Source of the DNA: Opitutia bacterium
GTDB lineage: Bacteria > Verrucomicrobiota > Verrucomicrobiia > Opitutales > Opitutaceae
Direction: 5' to 3'
DNA: 12,006 nt
NCBI GenBank assembly: GCA_003157575.1
Contig: PMKA01000336.1
Coordinates: forward strand, 4,155 to 16,160
Shown: one piece after another, positions 11,026 to 12,006 of the stretch
Position numbering within the stretch: position 1 is the first letter of the stretch
Layout: every line of letters begins with the position of its first letter
Notes under the pieces: model-generated
The model's database searches: none
What the model saw: only the letters and a program-made list of their open reading frames with translations
What the model was told of the DNA's origin: nothing
Program-made: the position numbers and the translations under genes

Positions 11026-12006
11026 ATGCCCGACCAAGAAGACCTGGAAAATCTGAGCAGAATCCAAGCTGGAGCCGCCGACTACGATGCTTCAAAAATC
11101 CAAAAGCTGGAGGGGCTCGAAGGTGTTCGGAAACGGCCGGACATGTATATCGGCGACACGATGGAGCGGGGGCTTCACCACTGTGTCTTCGAGGTCGTTG
11201 ACAACTCCATCGACGAGGCGCTCGCCGGCTTTGCATCGCAGATAACGGTCACCATCCACCTCGACGGCTCCTGCTCGATCGAGGACAACGGTCGCGGCAT
11301 CCCTGTCGACGAGCATCCGGTCTATAAGATACCGGCCCTCGAGCTCGTGCTGACCAATCTTCACGCCGGAGGAAAGTTCGGCAAGGGGGCCTACCAGGTG
11401 TCCGGAGGCCTCCACGGCGTCGGCGCAAAATGCGTCAATGCCGTCTCCGAGTGGTTCGAGGCCGAGGTCCGCCGCAACGGCAGGGTCTACCACATGCGCT
11501 TCGAACAGGGCAAGACCGTGCAGAAGATGGCGGTGCTCGGGGAAACAAAGAAGACGGGCACGAAGATCACGTTCAAACCCGACCCGGAGATCTTTCTCAG
11601 CACGCGGGAGTTCAAATACGAGATCCTCGCCAACCGCCTGCGCGAACTGGCCTTCCTCAACCCCGGCGTCTCCATCGACCTGAAGGACGAGAGGTCCCAG
11701 AAGCAGGAGAAGTTCCTTTTCAAGGACGGCATCACCGAGTTCGTACGGTTTCTCAACACCAACAAGATCGTCCTCCACGAGAAACCCATCACGTTCTCCG
11801 ACACCGTGCCCAACGAGGACCCGACCAAGGCGGGCACCATGGTCGACGTGGCGATGCAGTACAACGACTCATACAACGACCAGATCTTCGCCTATGCCAA
11901 CTCCATCTTCAATCTCGAGGGCGGCACGCACCTTTCCGGCTTCCGCACGGCATTGACGCGCGTCATCAACAATTTCGCCAAAGCCAACAACCTGATCAAG
12001 GAGAAG
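11026..12006 (+). CDS. gyrB: DNA gyrase subunit B (N-terminal 327 codons, runs off the window)
   Basis: The ATPase and part of the transducer domain of gyrase B, which with GyrA introduces negative supercoils. Seen are LEGVRKRPDMYIGDT (31-45), the GHKL core FEVVDNSIDEALAG (catalytic Glu E56, Mg-binding N60), EDNGRGIP with D87, the ATP lid GGKFGKGAYQVSGGLHGVGA, and the transducer opening QIFAYANSIFNLEGGTHLSGF. These residues correspond to E42, N46 and D73 of the E. coli enzyme, so the N-terminus is about 14 residues longer. The KRPDMYIGDT and IFAYANSI segments fit GyrB, though ParE cannot be fully excluded without the C-terminal half. ATG 11026 has no clear Shine-Dalgarno sequence. This is the only plus-strand gene and is divergent from the Rrf2 regulator. 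It has no in-frame stop through the right edge. Confidence 0.95.
   Translation, partial: MPDQEDLENLSRIQAGAADYDASKIQKLEGLEGVRKRPDMYIGDTMERGLHHCVFEVVDNSIDEALAGFASQITVTIHLDGSCSIEDNGRGIPVDEHPVYKIPALELVLTNLHAGGKFGKGAYQVSGGLHGVGAKCVNAVSEWFEAEVRRNGRVYHMRFEQGKTVQKMAVLGETKKTGTKITFKPDPEIFLSTREFKYEILANRLRELAFLNPGVSIDLKDERSQKQEKFLFKDGITEFVRFLNTNKIVLHEKPITFSDTVPNEDPTKAGTMVDVAMQYNDSYNDQIFAYANSIFNLEGGTHLSGFRTALTRVINNFAKANNLIKEK

Noticed and set aside
11092..11778. Minus-strand open frame antisense to gyrB (228 codons)
   Set aside because: The plus strand codes for unmistakable gyrase B motifs throughout; the antisense frame is a shadow.
1..12006. CRISPR arrays, insertion sequences, tRNA genes, phage or defence modules
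   Set aside because: None seen: no regularly spaced repeats, no transposase motifs, no cloverleaf with CCA in the intergenic gaps.

Overview
The window is a chromosomal housekeeping segment of a GC-rich bacterium, probably a Verrucomicrobiota (Opitutaceae-like) member of the PVC group. This placement is an inference. It rests on the mix of genes: a tiny mS38/bS22-type ribosomal protein, a coiled-coil C4 zinc-ribbon protein, an AddAB pair, a divergent PilM/N/O set and gyrB next to an Rrf2 regulator. It also rests on the mostly weak Shine-Dalgarno sites. No mobile element, CRISPR array, tRNA or rRNA was seen. Everything except gyrB is on the minus strand.

Region 1-2089 (minus) is the front of a type IV pilus / type II secretion assembly operon. 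It holds a PilM-like actin-fold protein, a PilN-like bitopic protein overlapping it by 26 bases, and the N-terminus of a PilO-like protein running off the left edge. Together they should form the inner-membrane platform linking cytoplasmic motor and periplasmic parts. Region 2090-2259 holds a clear intrinsic terminator and a 33-codon gene for a highly basic mS38/bS22-like ribosomal protein.

Region 2320-8381 (minus) is addB-addA, joined by an ATGA overlap. It encodes a two-subunit helicase-nuclease for double-strand-break end processing. Both subunits carry an intact PD-(D/E)XK nuclease, and only AddA has a full set of SF1 helicase motifs. Region 8490-8807 is rpsT (bS20) with its own terminator.

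Region 8922-9521 (minus) is rnpB. It is a complete RNase P RNA of about 600 nt with closing P1 and P2 helices and all conserved blocks, but much larger than usual through expanded P3, P7-P9 and P12 regions and an added GAAA hairpin. Upstream are a coiled-coil C4 zinc-ribbon gene (9690-10397) and an Rrf2-type regulator (10472-10885). A 140-base intergenic region separates the regulator from divergent gyrB, whose first 327 codons fill the right end.

I see no undescribed defence or mobile system. The most notable points are the enlarged RNase P RNA, the tiny ribosomal gene, and a start-stop AUG-UAA element with a good ribosome-binding site just upstream of the GTG-started Rrf2 gene. No gene-free stretch exceeds 300 bases apart from rnpB itself.
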